Positions 1-11,400 of a stretch of 64,000 bases of DNA are shown in pieces. Both the position numbers and the translations under genes were made by a program. The notes beneath the pieces are model-generated. The model was not told the origin of the DNA. It made no database searches and was given only the letters and a program-made list of their open reading frames with translations. Within the stretch, counting starts at the first letter, position 1; every line of letters begins with the position of its first letter. The stretch lies in assembly GCA_949358305.1 (NCBI GenBank), contig OX442314.1, positions 44,958,581 to 45,022,580 on the forward strand, written 5' to 3'. The DNA is from Strigamia acuminata. Its lineage: Eukaryota; Arthropoda; Chilopoda; Geophilomorpha; Linotaeniidae.

Positions 1-2
1 CC

Positions 3-806
3 ACGTGGGAGCCAACACCGTCAGCGCAGTCACACGCAATGATGGTCACGAGTGAAGAGCCGATGGAGAGCGACGCCGCCTCTTCGACTGCTTCACGTGG
101 AGCCCCAACTCCACCTCCGCCGCCGCCACCGATGCCACCAGCGGCGACACCACAGACACCCGTCCTATCAAATGCGGCGGGTAAGCCCAGACGCTTGTTA
201 TGTCGGACGCCACCAACGATGTCCGCCGCTCGCCAGAGCCTGACGCCTCCCGCAGCCCAACAAGCGCGGGAAGAGACTGTCCAACAAGCGGTAGTTCCGA
301 AGAGCGCCAAGCCAGCGAAAGCGGCGAAGCTTCAGACGAACTATTATGAGAAGTTGTGTGACGAGTTCTCTCAGCTGTCGATGACGACGGCGACGCGCAA
401 ATTCATCCTCGCGCAGAGAGACAAAGGGAAATCGGTATTCGTTTGGCTACACAACCAGGTGCGCCAGACCACCGATTTGATCCTCCATCAGCGTTTGCTG
501 AGGGCCCACCGGGCGCCTCGAACGGCCGCGGAGGCGAACGCAATCCGGCACACCAATTCCGGGTTTTCGGCGTTCATTCCGCGGGTTTGGCTGCATGAGA
601 GGAGGCGTGCCCCGTACGAGCCAGCCGGCGGCCACGATTTGTGCTTTATTTCCGAGCACGAGGACCCCCGCGACCAGTCTTCAGCCTTGGTTGGAGATCT
701 GGTTTTGCCGCCCGGCGTTGTGCCGCCCGGCGCTGAGCCGCCCGTCCCTGGAGTGAGTTTCGCCCAGGCGATGGATCCAGCGTCGGGTCCCAGCAAGAAG
801 GATTGA
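3..806 (+). CDS. C-terminal part of a gypsy-element third ORF (partial)
   Basis: The frame is open from base 3 to a TGA at 804-806, so it probably enters from outside the window; the first ATG is at 39. The N-terminal half is proline- and alanine-rich with a run of eight prolines. The C-terminal ~120 residues contain a block (VFVWLHNQVRQ, then HQRLLRAH, then RVWLHERR, HDLCF and DPRD) that aligns with the C-terminus of the third ORF at 46177-48453. A purine tract and a TGTGGTGA LTR follow within 40 bp, so it occupies the slot between pol and the 3' LTR. I see no signal peptide or membrane helix, which argues against Env. Function unknown. Confidence 0.7.
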   Translation, partial: TWEPTPSAQSHAMMVTSEEPMESDAASSTASRGAPTPPPPPPPMPPAATPQTPVLSNAAGKPRRLLCRTPPTMSAARQSLTPPAAQQAREETVQQAVVPKSAKPAKAAKLQTNYYEKLCDEFSQLSMTTATRKFILAQRDKGKSVFVWLHNQVRQTTDLILHQRLLRAHRAPRTAAEANAIRHTNSGFSAFIPRVWLHERRRAPYEPAGGHDLCFISEHEDPRDQSSALVGDLVLPPGVVPPGAEPPVPGVSFAQAMDPASGPSKKD

Positions 807-845
807 TCGCTCCGAACACCGGCGGTCAGAGCTGGGAGGGGGACG

Positions 846-1825
846 TGTGGTGACCCGACTGGGGTGGGGCACGAAGAGTTTCTCTCGTGGCCTACATACG
901 GGTAAAGAAGGGGAGTCGCACGCGCGCCTCCCTTCCCTCAGAGCATTGACATCCAGTCAATGGACGGGCGTCTGCCCTGGGGGAGTGGGGGAGATTCGTC
1001 TTCTCCACTATTGGGTGGCTTTAGTCACCTGTCACCCCCCGCTTTGTGCAAAGGAATTCGCCTTGCACTGAGCGGGGAGAACCAACACAAAAATCAACCA
1101 AGATACACGTAAAAGCCAAACGTCCTAAAACGATCAAGCCTAAGTACAAAGACTTCAGGAGTGACCTAGGACAAGGGACTTTCAACGTGAGTACGATTGA
1201 TTTGTGTTAACCTCCGCAGAGTAACCTGCGAAACAAGATTACCACACTATTTTAGCAAGCCAGCTAGAAATAGTAAACCTACTCCAATTTAGCGAGTTGT
1301 GCAGACAAACGGTCGCACAAGCCTAAATTGCAGTAACCACGACGAGCGTTCCCGCCGCTGTGTGTATCGCCGGGAACCACCAAGCGTCCGCCGCTGTGTG
1401 ATCGCCGGACACCTAAACAAAACCCTAAACCTAGACAACAGACCAGAAGTAAGACCTTTCAGGCATTCACTCGCGCCCGACCAGCGTGAGCCCGAAGGAC
1501 CGAACGAGAAACGTGAGACGAGGACGCCATTCATTGCCACGCCGGCCCAAGACGACACCACGTTGCCACGCGGACGCCATCTTGGATCCAGAGCGCCAAC
1601 AAAGGACGACCTCGACCAGTTTCCCGCCAACTTCACACACCCCAACCTTTTACCTTTTTATTCCCTTACATATTTTATCCCTTTTACCTGTACATTCCCG
1701 TATAATAAATACATTTATTATATTTACCATTTTACATTGTTTGCCGTTTCACGTTATTTGGGTAACCGCTTGATTAAAGCGGTATTGCGAGATTAGAGAG
1801 TGACTCATACCACGTATCAGCGACA
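846..1825 (+). repeat. 3' LTR of left-edge gypsy element (family T)
   Basis: It starts TGTGGTGA directly after the purine tract GGGAGGGGGACG (834-845), as do the LTRs at 37119 and 61974 (minus strand). A polyadenylation signal AATAAA lies near 1703. The 3' end is placed at GCGACA (1820-1825) by analogy with the ends GCAGCA and GCGACA of the other two LTRs. The 5' partner is outside the window, so the right boundary and target duplication cannot be proved. Confidence 0.65.
1348..1410 (+). other. Tandem pair of hairpins inside the LTR
   Basis: Two adjacent inverted repeats have nearly the same loop (CCGCTGTGTG, then TATCGC or ATCGC) but different stems. Stem 1 is GTTCCCG/CGGGAAC (1348-1354 with 1371-1377). 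Stem 2 is GTCCG/CGGAC (1386-1390 with 1406-1410). The stems differ in sequence while pairing is kept, which suggests an RNA structure in the LTR transcript. Confidence 0.45.
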
Positions 1826-2152
1826 GACCGAGTTGAGCGCGACAAGCTATATGACGATTGTCTTGTATTGTGGCCATACAAATCGGTGAATGTTGGACAG
1901 TGAGAATGAAATGAAACTAACTTAACAAAAATAATATAAGAAAGCACATGCAAATATTTTGCATTCATCACTACCTAGTGACAGTTTTTTTTTAAATAAC
2001 AATTTAAAATAAATAAACTGTGTTTTTAAAATAATTATTTTCCAATAATAAAATTGTTTTTCAATTTTTTTTTTTTTTTTTTTTTTTACAAAAAAATAAA
2101 ATACATAAATAAATAAATGAATTCTGATTTTTGTTATTGTTTATTGTTTCAG
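1826..2152. other. AT-rich intergenic DNA, poly-T tract
   Basis: No coding signal. It holds a run of more than 20 T near 2067-2088 and A/T-rich simple sequence leading to a possible 3' splice site at 2152. Confidence 0.5.
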
Positions 2153-2346
2153 ATTTCCATCAGTTGTCATGGAAACTGACAGGCTGAAGGAGAAAAAGAA
2201 GAATGAAACGGAATCTTCAGTTCACACATACGATTCTGTTAATGGTTTAAATGCCAAAACTCCCACCAGTAGCAGCGACGAGGAAATGATAGATTTATCA
2301 GCTACAAAAATAGAAACTGAAACGATACACAATTCTCATTTACATG
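2153..2346 (+). CDS. Candidate first coding exon of an unrecognised host gene
   Basis: A pyrimidine-rich tract ending TTGTTTCAG (AG at 2151-2152) is followed by an ATG at 2169, 59 codons plus one base, and a possible donor GTAAAA at 2347. The predicted peptide starts METDRLKEKKK, is hydrophilic and rich in Lys, Glu, Ser and Thr, and looks disordered. No domain is recognised. The next exon is not identified: the candidate at 14057 fails in phase. It could be a chance open stretch. Confidence 0.3.
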
Positions 2347-4735
2347 GTAAAAAAAAATAATAATAATAATAACAATAATTTAATTAATTCGAAATTGTTA
2401 TTTCGTGTCAAGGTGGTGGTTCGTACGCGACGGAGGCGGACGATCTCCCCCTCTGGGGCTGTGTTCTTCGTACGCGTACCGGCCCGGAGACAATGCGAAC
2501 GGGCATGTGACCTTCCGGAAGTGGCGTGGGGCCCCGTACTGACCCACGAGTTGTTCTTGCAACTAGCCCTACGCCCATTGCTGCCAGCCTGGCGGTCATT
2601 GCTCCAAGCCCTGCACTCATTCTTTCGCCGCACCACTCGTTGGTTCTTCTCCGTCTTTCTGCTCGAAGTTGACGTTTGGAGCTGATTCAAACACTGTGTT
2701 GTGGGTGTAGACAGAATCCGGAATAAGTAGTTTGGCCTAGCTTGGATATGGGCTGAAAACTTCCAAAATCTGCACTTGTTTCAGAATGAGTCCATTCGGA
2801 GGAAATCCAGTGGCAAGTAATACATAAAATGAGCATACGATCTGGTGTGTTATTGAAAATAGCTTTAACATGCATCTTTTCACATTTAACTTGTGCAGTA
2901 AGGTTGCTCATTTGCTCGTTTGGCATTCTTACAGTATTTGGTATACGTTCTCTTACAAATGAGTGGTTGATCTGTAGTCCCTATTCAATTTCAGTGGTAA
3001 CGTGGCAAATTATTTTGGCAAATTATGTTGGCAAATCATAACAAGTTAGTTATGAAATTCCTTAACAGAGGTTGCAACTGTGATTTGCAATCACAAGTTA
3101 AATCATTCCAAACCATATCACAACGAAATGTTAATTTCAGTTAGCATGATGTGATGATGACGCAGACAGAACTAAGTAGAAAAGATAAAAAAGGCTATTA
3201 ACTTAATAGGCATTTATATAATATTAAATCTAGTGCACAAATCAAAGCAATTAAACAAGATAATAATACAAAGGTTACAAAATTTAATACTCACAAGTCA
3301 AGTGAACGTAACAATTATAAATGGAGATCTGTGACACTACTTGAGAAATAATTATAAGCATCTAAAGATTTGGAAGCTTTCATTTCGTCTTTTCTAGCAA
3401 ACGGATCTTCATTAAGATTAACAAGATATTCATAAATATCTTCATACAAAAAGTTGGGTGATATTTGTGGGACATGTGCATAAAGGGTACGTGTTGATCA
3501 ACCATACTGGTACAGGGAAAGTTGTAAAACATCACAAAAGGGTGAAAATTGCACAAATGGGAAAAATAATTTTATTACATTTAATTTAAAAAAAAAATTA
3601 GTTTTAGTGCACAATGAGAGCATTTACGATATGTGCTTTTTTGAAGTAAAGGAGACAGTTAAATTGTGCTCAGAGCGTCTTGAACCATTGGCTTCCACAT
3701 GTTCACTCTTGAAGCGTACGAGAAGTTGGTAAGAAATGGGTGTTGTGAATTTTCATTAACTAAAACTTCTCGTACAGTTTGCTGCAATAACTGCAAACTA
3801 TAACAATTTTAATGATCTCATTAATAAAATGAAATCATTTACAATGGAAACAACATAATCACACCTTTGTGCACTGCAATTGAATCTGAATATGATAATA
3901 GTTTTAATGGGATTCAAATGAAATTGACCTTATGTATTTTGTACCATTGGTCACCAATGGTTGGGATACTGCAACATTAATTCTGGCAAAGGTGGGGCCA
4001 TCGTGTTAGGAAATACAAGATGGCTGCCCGTGGGAGGGTACTGCCAATTTATTGGACAGATACATGTGGCGGCCGCCTCCTGGACAGTGTTTCACCGAAA
4101 AAGCTTGTCTAGGAATTCACAACAATCATTGACAAGCTTTTCAGAAAACCAGGAAAACTTAATAAAATGTTAGCAAATAAGAGCGTTGAACTGGTAGTGT
4201 ATCAATGAATGTGTGACTTTCTGATCACCCTTTTGCATTCCGTTGGTGACCATGTGGCCTTGGCGGCGCCTTGTCACCCCGGTCATTGTTGCAGTTGCAG
4301 ACTTTGCGGCGGCATTCCTTTGCTCAACCAATCACGTAATCACTCGTTTTGCTTTCACTGTATATAAACGCTTGGTTGTACAGTATAATAAAATTTAGTC
4401 ATCTGGGTAAACTCACACGCTTCGTTTCATTGACTCACAGAATGCAAACGAATTATTACTCCTTTAGATCTTTCCTTGCTCTAAACATCATACTCTTATC
4501 TAGGTATCGTTGTCAAGACATTCGTATAACTTAATAATCGACCATAGAGTGGTATACAGTGGTGACCAAAAGTTTAGCACCACCAGTCACAATTTCGGTA
4601 TTTTGCTTTTTTCAAAGAAATAAAAAATTGTAGAGCATTTGTGTAACAAAATATGAACTCAGCATTAAATTCTGATTAGAAAAATGAATTAATATTTAAA
4701 CAAGAGCAATCTGTAATGCATGGAAGCATTACATC
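2347..4735. other. Intergenic DNA with unclassified repeat debris
   Basis: No supported gene. A GC-rich island at about 2407-2690 contrasts with AT-rich flanks and has open frames on both strands without recognisable domains. Near 4360 a TATATAAA box is followed within 30 bp by AATAAA, a spacing seen in small LTRs, but no partner LTR was found. The segment 4043-4112 resembles 16203-16268. At 4556 a sequence starting CAGTGGTGACCAAAAG resembles a Tc1 terminal repeat without a visible partner. Confidence 0.4.
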
Positions 4736-4980
4736 TTAGACTTCTAAACCCTTTCTACACGTATATAGAAATACATCTGTCCGTCTAATAAATTGATGTA
4801 TAAAAAAAAAAGTTGTTGGAGAAATACAAAAATTCCTTAGGCACCTATTGAAAGTATGCTGAGTTCATTGCCGTTGCCCGTTTGGCTCTAGCTGCTTTCG
4901 TTTTGGAGGAGTTGATGCGGACGGACAGACGGACAGAGCCGTTTTATTATACTTTTTAAACATAGGGTTTAGAAGTCTAA
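4736..4980. mobile_element. MITE with 16 bp perfect terminal inverted repeats
   Basis: TTAGACTTCTAAACCC at 4736-4751 is the exact reverse complement of 4965-4980. The internal 213 bp has no ORF and includes imperfect GACGGACA repeats near the right end. No target-site duplication is clear, so the superfamily is unassigned. Confidence 0.55.
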
Positions 4981-5038
4981 AAAATCACAATCGCATAAAG
5001 TACAATGACATTTTTAATTGTTATGGTACACATTGCTA

Positions 5039-6264
5039 CAGTGCAGGACAAAACTTTGGCCCAGTTGGATAAATGATTAAAAAATAAACAATTTTCAAAA
5101 TATAACCAAACCAATAATAGAAATGCATTATAATCATGCTGAAATAATGTTACAATAAGTACAAGAGTGATGTCTTTCTCACAATTAAAAAAAAATTCAA
5201 AATTTAAATTTCAACCTTAGAAATCTGTGACAAAACTTTGGCCTGTTCTTCAAAATTGTAACAAAAATTAAAATCAGTTTAACTTTAATACTTGATTCCT
5301 TTCTCACATTGTTTAATAATTTCAATGCACCTTGTGCGCATTGAATCAATTTGTTTTTTAAAACTTTTAGCAGTGATGGACTCCCATGCTTTTTCAATGG
5401 ATACTGCATTGTCCTGCTGAAAAATCCACTTTGCTCCAGCCATTCCTCTTCCTTTCTTCCACAAATTCTTCTCCAGGACCGCTTGATACATATTTGCATT
5501 TTGTCTTCCATTCAAATAAATAATTTCCTTCTTTTTCTTGTATCAAAATGCACCCCAAACCATAACAGATCCTCCTCCAAAATTCCTACCCTTGCACATC
5601 ACATCGTTTTTTTCTAAATCATGCCAGTAATATTTTAAGCCATCAGGACCATCCAGATTGAAGTTTTTTCATCACTGAACACAGCAGTTTGCCACTCATT
5701 GGTCCAGGAAACATGTTTTTCTGTCCATTCCAATCTGTTATGGTTTGGAGTGCATTTTGATACAAGAAAAAGAAGGAAATTATTTCTTTGAATGGAAGAC
5801 AAAATGCAAATATGTATCAAGCGGTCCTGGAGAAGAATTTGTGGAAGAAAGGAAGAGGAATGGCTGGAGCAAAGTGGATTTTTCAGCAGGACAATGCAGT
5901 ATCCATTGAAAAAGCATGGGAGTCCATCACTGCTAAAAGTTTTAAAAAACAAATTGATTCAATGCGTACAAGGTGCATTGAAGTTATTAAACAATGTGAG
6001 AAAGGAATCAAGTATTAAAGTTAAACTGATTTTAATTTTTTTTTAAATTTTGAAGAACAGGCCAAAGTTTTGTCACAGATTTCTAAGGTTGAAATTTGAA
6101 TTTTTATTTATTTTTTATTTGTGAGAAAGACATCACTCTTGTACTTATTGTACCATTATTTCAGCATGATTATAATGCATTTCTATTATTGGTTTGGTTA
6201 TATTTTGAAAATTGTTTATTTTTTAATCATTTATCCAACTGGGCCAAAGTTTTGTCCTGCACTG
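5039..6264. mobile_element. Foldback (palindromic) Tc1-like element
   Basis: Two ~532 bp arms (5039-5570 and 5733-6264) are near-perfect inverted copies around a 162 bp spacer. Both ends read CAGTGCAGGACAAAACTTTGG outward-in, a Tc1-type terminal sequence, and TA flanks each side (5037-5038, 6265-6266) as expected for Tc1/mariner target duplication. Each arm carries the end of a Tc1 transposase gene, so the N-terminal half has been replaced by an inverted copy of the 3' end. It cannot encode an active transposase. The right arm is also where the large duplicated block begins (6086). Confidence 0.8.
5281..5752 (-). pseudogene. Tc1 transposase C-terminal half, broken
   Basis: Read on the minus strand, the spacer encodes a DDE-core segment with FSDE (the first catalytic aspartate context), then a GGGSVMVWG motif after a frame change, and the left arm encodes FQQDNA (the second catalytic aspartate context). 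About 50 residues that should follow, including the usual DLNPIENLW region with the last catalytic residue, are missing. The frame then resumes with a typical C-terminal tail ending KGIKY. The FQQDNA-to-tail part is present again, inverted, at about 5788-6018 on the plus strand. It is clearly a dead copy. Confidence 0.7.
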
Positions 6265-6266
6265 TA

Positions 6267-8036
6267 TTAGACAAAAGTATAGAACCACTGAATAATTGAG
6301 TTGATATTTTCAGTTTATTCTAATACCAGTTTTGAGTTGTCTTGGAACTGGAGTGGCATATCAAACATTAGTTCCTTCGGAATTGGCGGTAGAGCTTGCC
6401 TCGCAGTTCCATGTGCCAGCTTCTGCCTTTTACACAGTAGAGCCCGTGTCAAAGTACGTCTTTTGGTTAAAGCCCTCAACACCTGTGAAAATCGAGTGAT
6501 TTCACATGTAACATGAACTGTTGTTTAATTTACTATTTTATATTTCAATATATTACTTTGATTTGTTGCTGCATTTTATATTGATGTTTTGTTATTTACA
6601 TTTGATTTTTAGTGATTTAGTGAATTTATTGTTTCTCATTTTTATGCTTCAATATTATGTTTTGATTTGAAGTTGTGAAAACTTTATTTATAATTATTAT
6701 TTGCCATTTTGAGTTTATTGACCTGTTCCAGATCTATCCAAGGTTTTTACCCCCACGTTAACCCTTTAATTGGTGGGGTTTTCCCTGACTTGTGAGCACC
6801 GTTTTCATTGGTGCTCTGAACGTGTCATCCACATTCTTTTACCTCTTTTGCTTTGTTTAAAATAGAATAAAACCAGTGTACTTTTTACCTTTCAAACATG
6901 TGGTCATGTTACTTTATTGCTCCGGCGCCATCTTAGAACTTCAACACAATTTCAACTTTACCCATCATTTGTATCCAGGAACTTTTAGAACTTGTTGCTA
7001 GATTTGTATTATTTTTATCTTATGCAAATTTAACAACACCTGATCACTGAGGTTTGCTGCTACCAATGCTTGAGAAGAGCTGGGTGTCGCCATTAGTGAT
7101 GACATGTTATCCTTCATTTCTCCAACGGCTTTGCTAAACTAACAAGTTGTAAGATCCTTGTGATTTCAACATTTTAGTAGATTTGGAAGACAAAGTGAGG
7201 AGCAAAATGAGCTACGTTCAAACTCCTAGATTTGTGAGTCAAGACTGGTTGTTTTTATTCCAAAGAATGTATTCTTGGCAACCAAGATATTGTTTAATTG
7301 TAACAATGAATTCCAACGAACAATGAATAAAATAATTGAAATGCAAAGACAGGTCACAGTTGTGTTTGCTAATATGTAACACAAGTGTTTATTGTTATGA
7401 ATAAAGCAGTCACTTTGTTTACTTGATCTAAACACTTTGCATGAGGCTCACATATACAGGGTGGAAGAAAAGTCTGTTTCCCTCAAATATTTTCTATTGC
7501 GTCTAGGCCAACTTTGATGAAGCGATCGTATAGGAAGTTGGGTGAGAGGCAATCCGATGATGTCATCAAATTTGACCTTGAAGGCCATTTCCAAGGTAAT
7601 TCAATTGCTAACTTGTAAACTAATCAGGTTAGAGCAAAATTTCCAATTACAAAGTTGTAGAGCACCATCAACTTAGTCATCTTAAGTTAAATGTTTTCTT
7701 TTTAAAAGGGAGACAAATGTGAAAAAAAATCAGCATAGTGAAATTTTTTATTCTTGTGATAAAATAATTATTGAGGCATTAAAAAAGGCAGTGGTTTTTC
7801 TTGTTTACCTGCATAATAATGCACATTTGAATACGTTTATTCAAGTAATTCAGTATTTTTGTAGTAGAAATTAAGTTTTGTTACAATGGCTGGCTTTATT
7901 TTAGCTGATTTGTTTTCAAAACCGAGTATAATGCAAAATAGGAAAAGCAACTGTCAACACGGAAACTTAGAATTAGATACCAGTGAAAATGTTGTTTGTG
8001 TATACAAAACAGTATTCATTATTATTTCATTTACAA
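6267..8036. other. AT-rich intergenic DNA
   Basis: No supported gene on either strand. Around 6720-6950 there is LTR-like sequence (a GC-richer stretch, then AATAAA at about 6868) without an identified partner. At 7454 ACAGGGTGGAAGAAAAGTC resembles a DNA-transposon end but has no visible mate. Confidence 0.4.
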
Positions 8037-8160
8037 TCATTTTTTCGACTGGGCGTGCAAAAAACCGTCACACAAACTGTTGTCGGAGTCATCATCCGAA
8101 GATTCCGACAACCATCTGTCTTCTTCATCACGAACGAGATTCTGCTCTGGATCTTGTTTG
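8037..8160 (-). pseudogene. 3' piece of acidic-repeat ORF split by copia insertion
   Basis: On the minus strand this holds the last ~40 codons of the ORF that starts at 13317, ending in TGA at 8037-8039. It is rich in acidic residues and serine (for example SESSDDDSDN). The copia element at 8161-12920 separates it from the 5' piece. With one copy of the 5 bp target duplication counted, the total from 13317 is a whole number of codons (172 including stop), showing that the frame was intact before the insertion. Confidence 0.65.
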
Positions 8161-8375
8161 TGTTGTTTATTGAATGTTGTATTCCTGTCCGCCAGGTGTC
8201 TTTGTCACCTGTGCACCTGTCACTGACACTGACCAATCAGTGACCCGAATTGTATTTGGTGCTCCACGCACTTTTTAACATCTGTTTAAGATTAAAACCA
8301 TCACTGTTAATATTTTCACCTAACAACCACGCGTCTCCATTTTTATGCCTCCAACATATTAGAACAAAAACTACA
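8161..8375 (+). repeat. copia 5' LTR
   Basis: 215 bp, TGTTG...ACTACA, identical by eye to 12706-12920. Confidence 0.92.
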
Positions 8376-8390
8376 GGTTATGGGCCCAGC
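8376..8390 (+). promoter_or_regulatory. copia primer binding site
   Basis: GGTTATGGGCCCAGC abuts the 5' LTR directly. From knowledge of Drosophila copia, a site of this kind pairs with an internal part of initiator tRNA-Met (half-tRNA priming) rather than with the tRNA 3' end. Confidence 0.7.
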
Positions 8391-8496
8391 ACGCTTCCAC
8401 TGCGCTTAAAAATCATCAAGTTTTGTACCGGAACATTCGAGGAAGTTAAAAACGAATTTAACACGAACATTCCACAAGAAACAGAACTAAGAAACG

Positions 8497-11400
8497 ATGG
8501 CGAACGGCGGCGGAAATTCAGCTCGAATCGAGGCGTTGGGAAAGGAAAACTTCGACACATGGAAGATCCAGATGGAAGCAATTTTGGATCAACGGGACCT
8601 ACTCGTGCACGCGGAAGGTACGTCGAAACGACCAGAGACCATTGAAGGCAACGCGAAACGTATGAAGGAGATCGAGACGTGGGAGAAAAGTGATCGAACA
8701 GCCAAAAATGACATTTTGCTAAATATAAAGCAATCTGAACTTCGAATGGCCAAAAATTGCAGCACCGCAAATGAATTGTGGAGGAAGTTGCATAGTGTGT
8801 ACCAATCGAAAGGACCGGCAAGAAAAATCACGTTGTTAAAACGACTCGCGACACACAAGATGGCGGACGGAGAAAACGTGGAGAGTCACCTAAAAGAATT
8901 CTTCGAACTAGTAGACAAATTGCTAGACATGGATTTTAAAATGCCCGAAGATTTCACAACGATTCTACTGCTACTGAGTTTGCCAAATTCCTACGACAAC
9001 TTTCGATGCGCAATAGAATCCCAAGATAAATTGCCATCGCTGGAAGTTTTGGAGGGAAAGATCAAAGACGAGTCGATCGCCCGCGGAAAAGGGAAAGAAG
9101 ACGTATCGGACGCCATGATGGCCAGAAAAACGTTCCAAAAACGTAAGCAACCAAAGAAATACGGCGACGAAAATTCGAATTCGACCGAGAAACCAGCTTT
9201 TAAATACAAGTGCCACGGTTGCGGAAAAATTGGCCACAAAATCGCCGATTGTCGAAGTAAAAGCAAGAAGGAAAGCGCATCAAGAGCCGAGAAATCCAAG
9301 TACGAATTATTTTTCTGCGAGCAAATCGAGACAGCACTGATAAGCGAGACGTCACGACCGAAAAATTGGTGTTTGGACAGCGGCGCCAGCTCCCACATGT
9401 GCTCGAACGATTCAACATTTTCGACGATCGAACTCCTGAAAAACCAGAAGCTGAATTTGGCCAGCAAGGCGAGCACGAATATCGACGGAAAAGGAACCGC
9501 GAAAATCATCGTCAAGACTGGGGACGGAAATATGAAGTTGGATTTGGCAGAGACTCTTTTGGTACGAGATTTGAGAACGAATTTGATGTCAGTCGGGAAG
9601 ATCACAGAACGGGGACACAAGGTGATTTTCGATGATAAATCAGCAGAGGTGATAAATCCGAAGGGAGAAATCGTATTCACCGCCGAAAAAAGGAACGGAT
9701 TGTACTACATCGTCGACGTGACCGAGGGTGCTGCGACTGCAGCGGAAATCGAAGTCGGAACCGGATCAAAACCTGCAAAACCCGCAAGTACGAAAATACA
9801 AGAATGGCACAAAAGACTTGGGCACCTGAACGAGTCAAGTCTGAAAATACTAAACGAAAAGGCAAACGGAATTGACTTTGAAAAGGACGCAAAGCTGCCG
9901 ACTTGTGAGACATGCATCGAGGGGAAGCACGCAAGTAAAAAGTTTCCCATTTCCGTGTCAAAAAGTGAAAAACTATTGGAGTTGGTGCACTCGGACGTAT
10001 GCGGACCAATGCCAACGAAGTCCATGAATGGATCGAGGTTTTTCGTGACGTTTACCGACGATAAATCGAGATGGTGCAAGGTGTACTTTTTGAAACATAA
10101 AAGTGAAGTTTTCGAGGCATTCAAGTCGTTTAAAACTTTTTGCGAGAAGGAAACTGGATGCGCGCTCAAGGTTTTACGATCGGACAACGGGAAAGAATAT
10201 GTAAATAAGAGATTCGACGCATATTTACAAGAAAACGGCATAAAGCGCCAAACCAGCGTCGAACGAACCCCGGAACAAAATGGCGTCTCGGAAAGAATGA
10301 ATAGAACTTTGATCGAGATGGCACGATGCATGTTACTGCAAGCAAAATTGCCTAACTCATATTGGGCGGAAGCAATCAACACTGCATGCCACATCCGAAA
10401 TAAATGCCCGACTAGAAGTTTGGAAAATGAAATCCCGCATCAAGTCTGGACCGGAAGAAAACCGAATGTCGACTATTTTCGAGTTTTTGGAAGCAGAGTC
10501 TTCGCGTTGGACAAGAAACCGAACAAGGGGAAGTTCGAACCGAAGTCAAAAGAATGTATTCTCATCGGATATTGGGACGGATCGAAGGCGTATCGCTTGT
10601 GGTCAAAAAGCGAAAACAAAATTATAAAAAGTCGCGATGTGAAATTTGTCGAAAAATCGGAAAATGAAACGAATGAAGAATGTGAAGAAAACGATAATAA
10701 CAATAATTTTAATGACATTCTCACCGATTGCAGAACAGATCAAATCGAGAATGGAACCGAAATTTCCGAGGACGAAGTCGAGAGCGCAGGCGAGAACGAG
10801 CCCGACAATGAGGACGAGAGAGAGACGCAACACGAAGAAGCCGAACCTCGTCAGAATGAAAACGCGCAAATAATTCCACGACGATCCTCGAGAACGCCAA
10901 AACCTTACCCAAATCGAAATGGGGACCCACCCAGAAAGAAATACACCAGAAAGAATCCGACAACAACTAATGAAGTTTTGGACGAAATTGCACAGATAGC
11001 AATTCTCGACGATCCAACGACAGCGGCCGAAGCTTTGAATGGAAACGACCCACAAGAATGGATGAAAGCGATGAAGGAAGAGTACGACGCTTTAATCGAA
11101 AACGAAACGTGGGAGGAGTGCGACCGACCAAAAAATAGAAACGTAATCGGATGTAGATGGGTCCTCCGCACGAAATTTGAAGCAGACGGGTCAATCGAAC
11201 GCAGAAAGGCCAGACTGGTCGCCAAGGGATACGCACAGCAGCCAGGCATTGATTATTTTGAAACCTACGCGCCCGTCGCACGACCGGGATCAATTCGAAT
11301 GATGATGGCAATCGCAGCCGAGTTGGGATTGACCGTACACCAAATGGACGCGATAACGGCATATTTGAACGGCGAAATCGAAGAGGAAATTTTTATGGAA

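Noticed and set aside
4360-4395. TATATAAA followed by AATAAA as a solo LTR or host promoter
   Set aside because: No matching LTR end, target duplication or gene could be found around it.
4556-6290. A second Tc1-like element bounded by CAGTGGTGACCAAAAG at 4556 and similar sequence near 6270
   Set aside because: The second sequence is in direct, not inverted, orientation, so it is not a proper element end pair.
7886-8243. Overlapping plus-strand frames left of the copia element (up to 95 codons)
   Set aside because: They are antisense to the 3' piece of the acidic-repeat ORF or run across the copia LTR boundary, and show no domain.
8991-9680. 229-codon minus-strand frame inside copia Gag-Pol (also 9705-10394)
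   Set aside because: Antisense shadow of the polyprotein; Ser/Phe-rich composition mirrors the coding strand.
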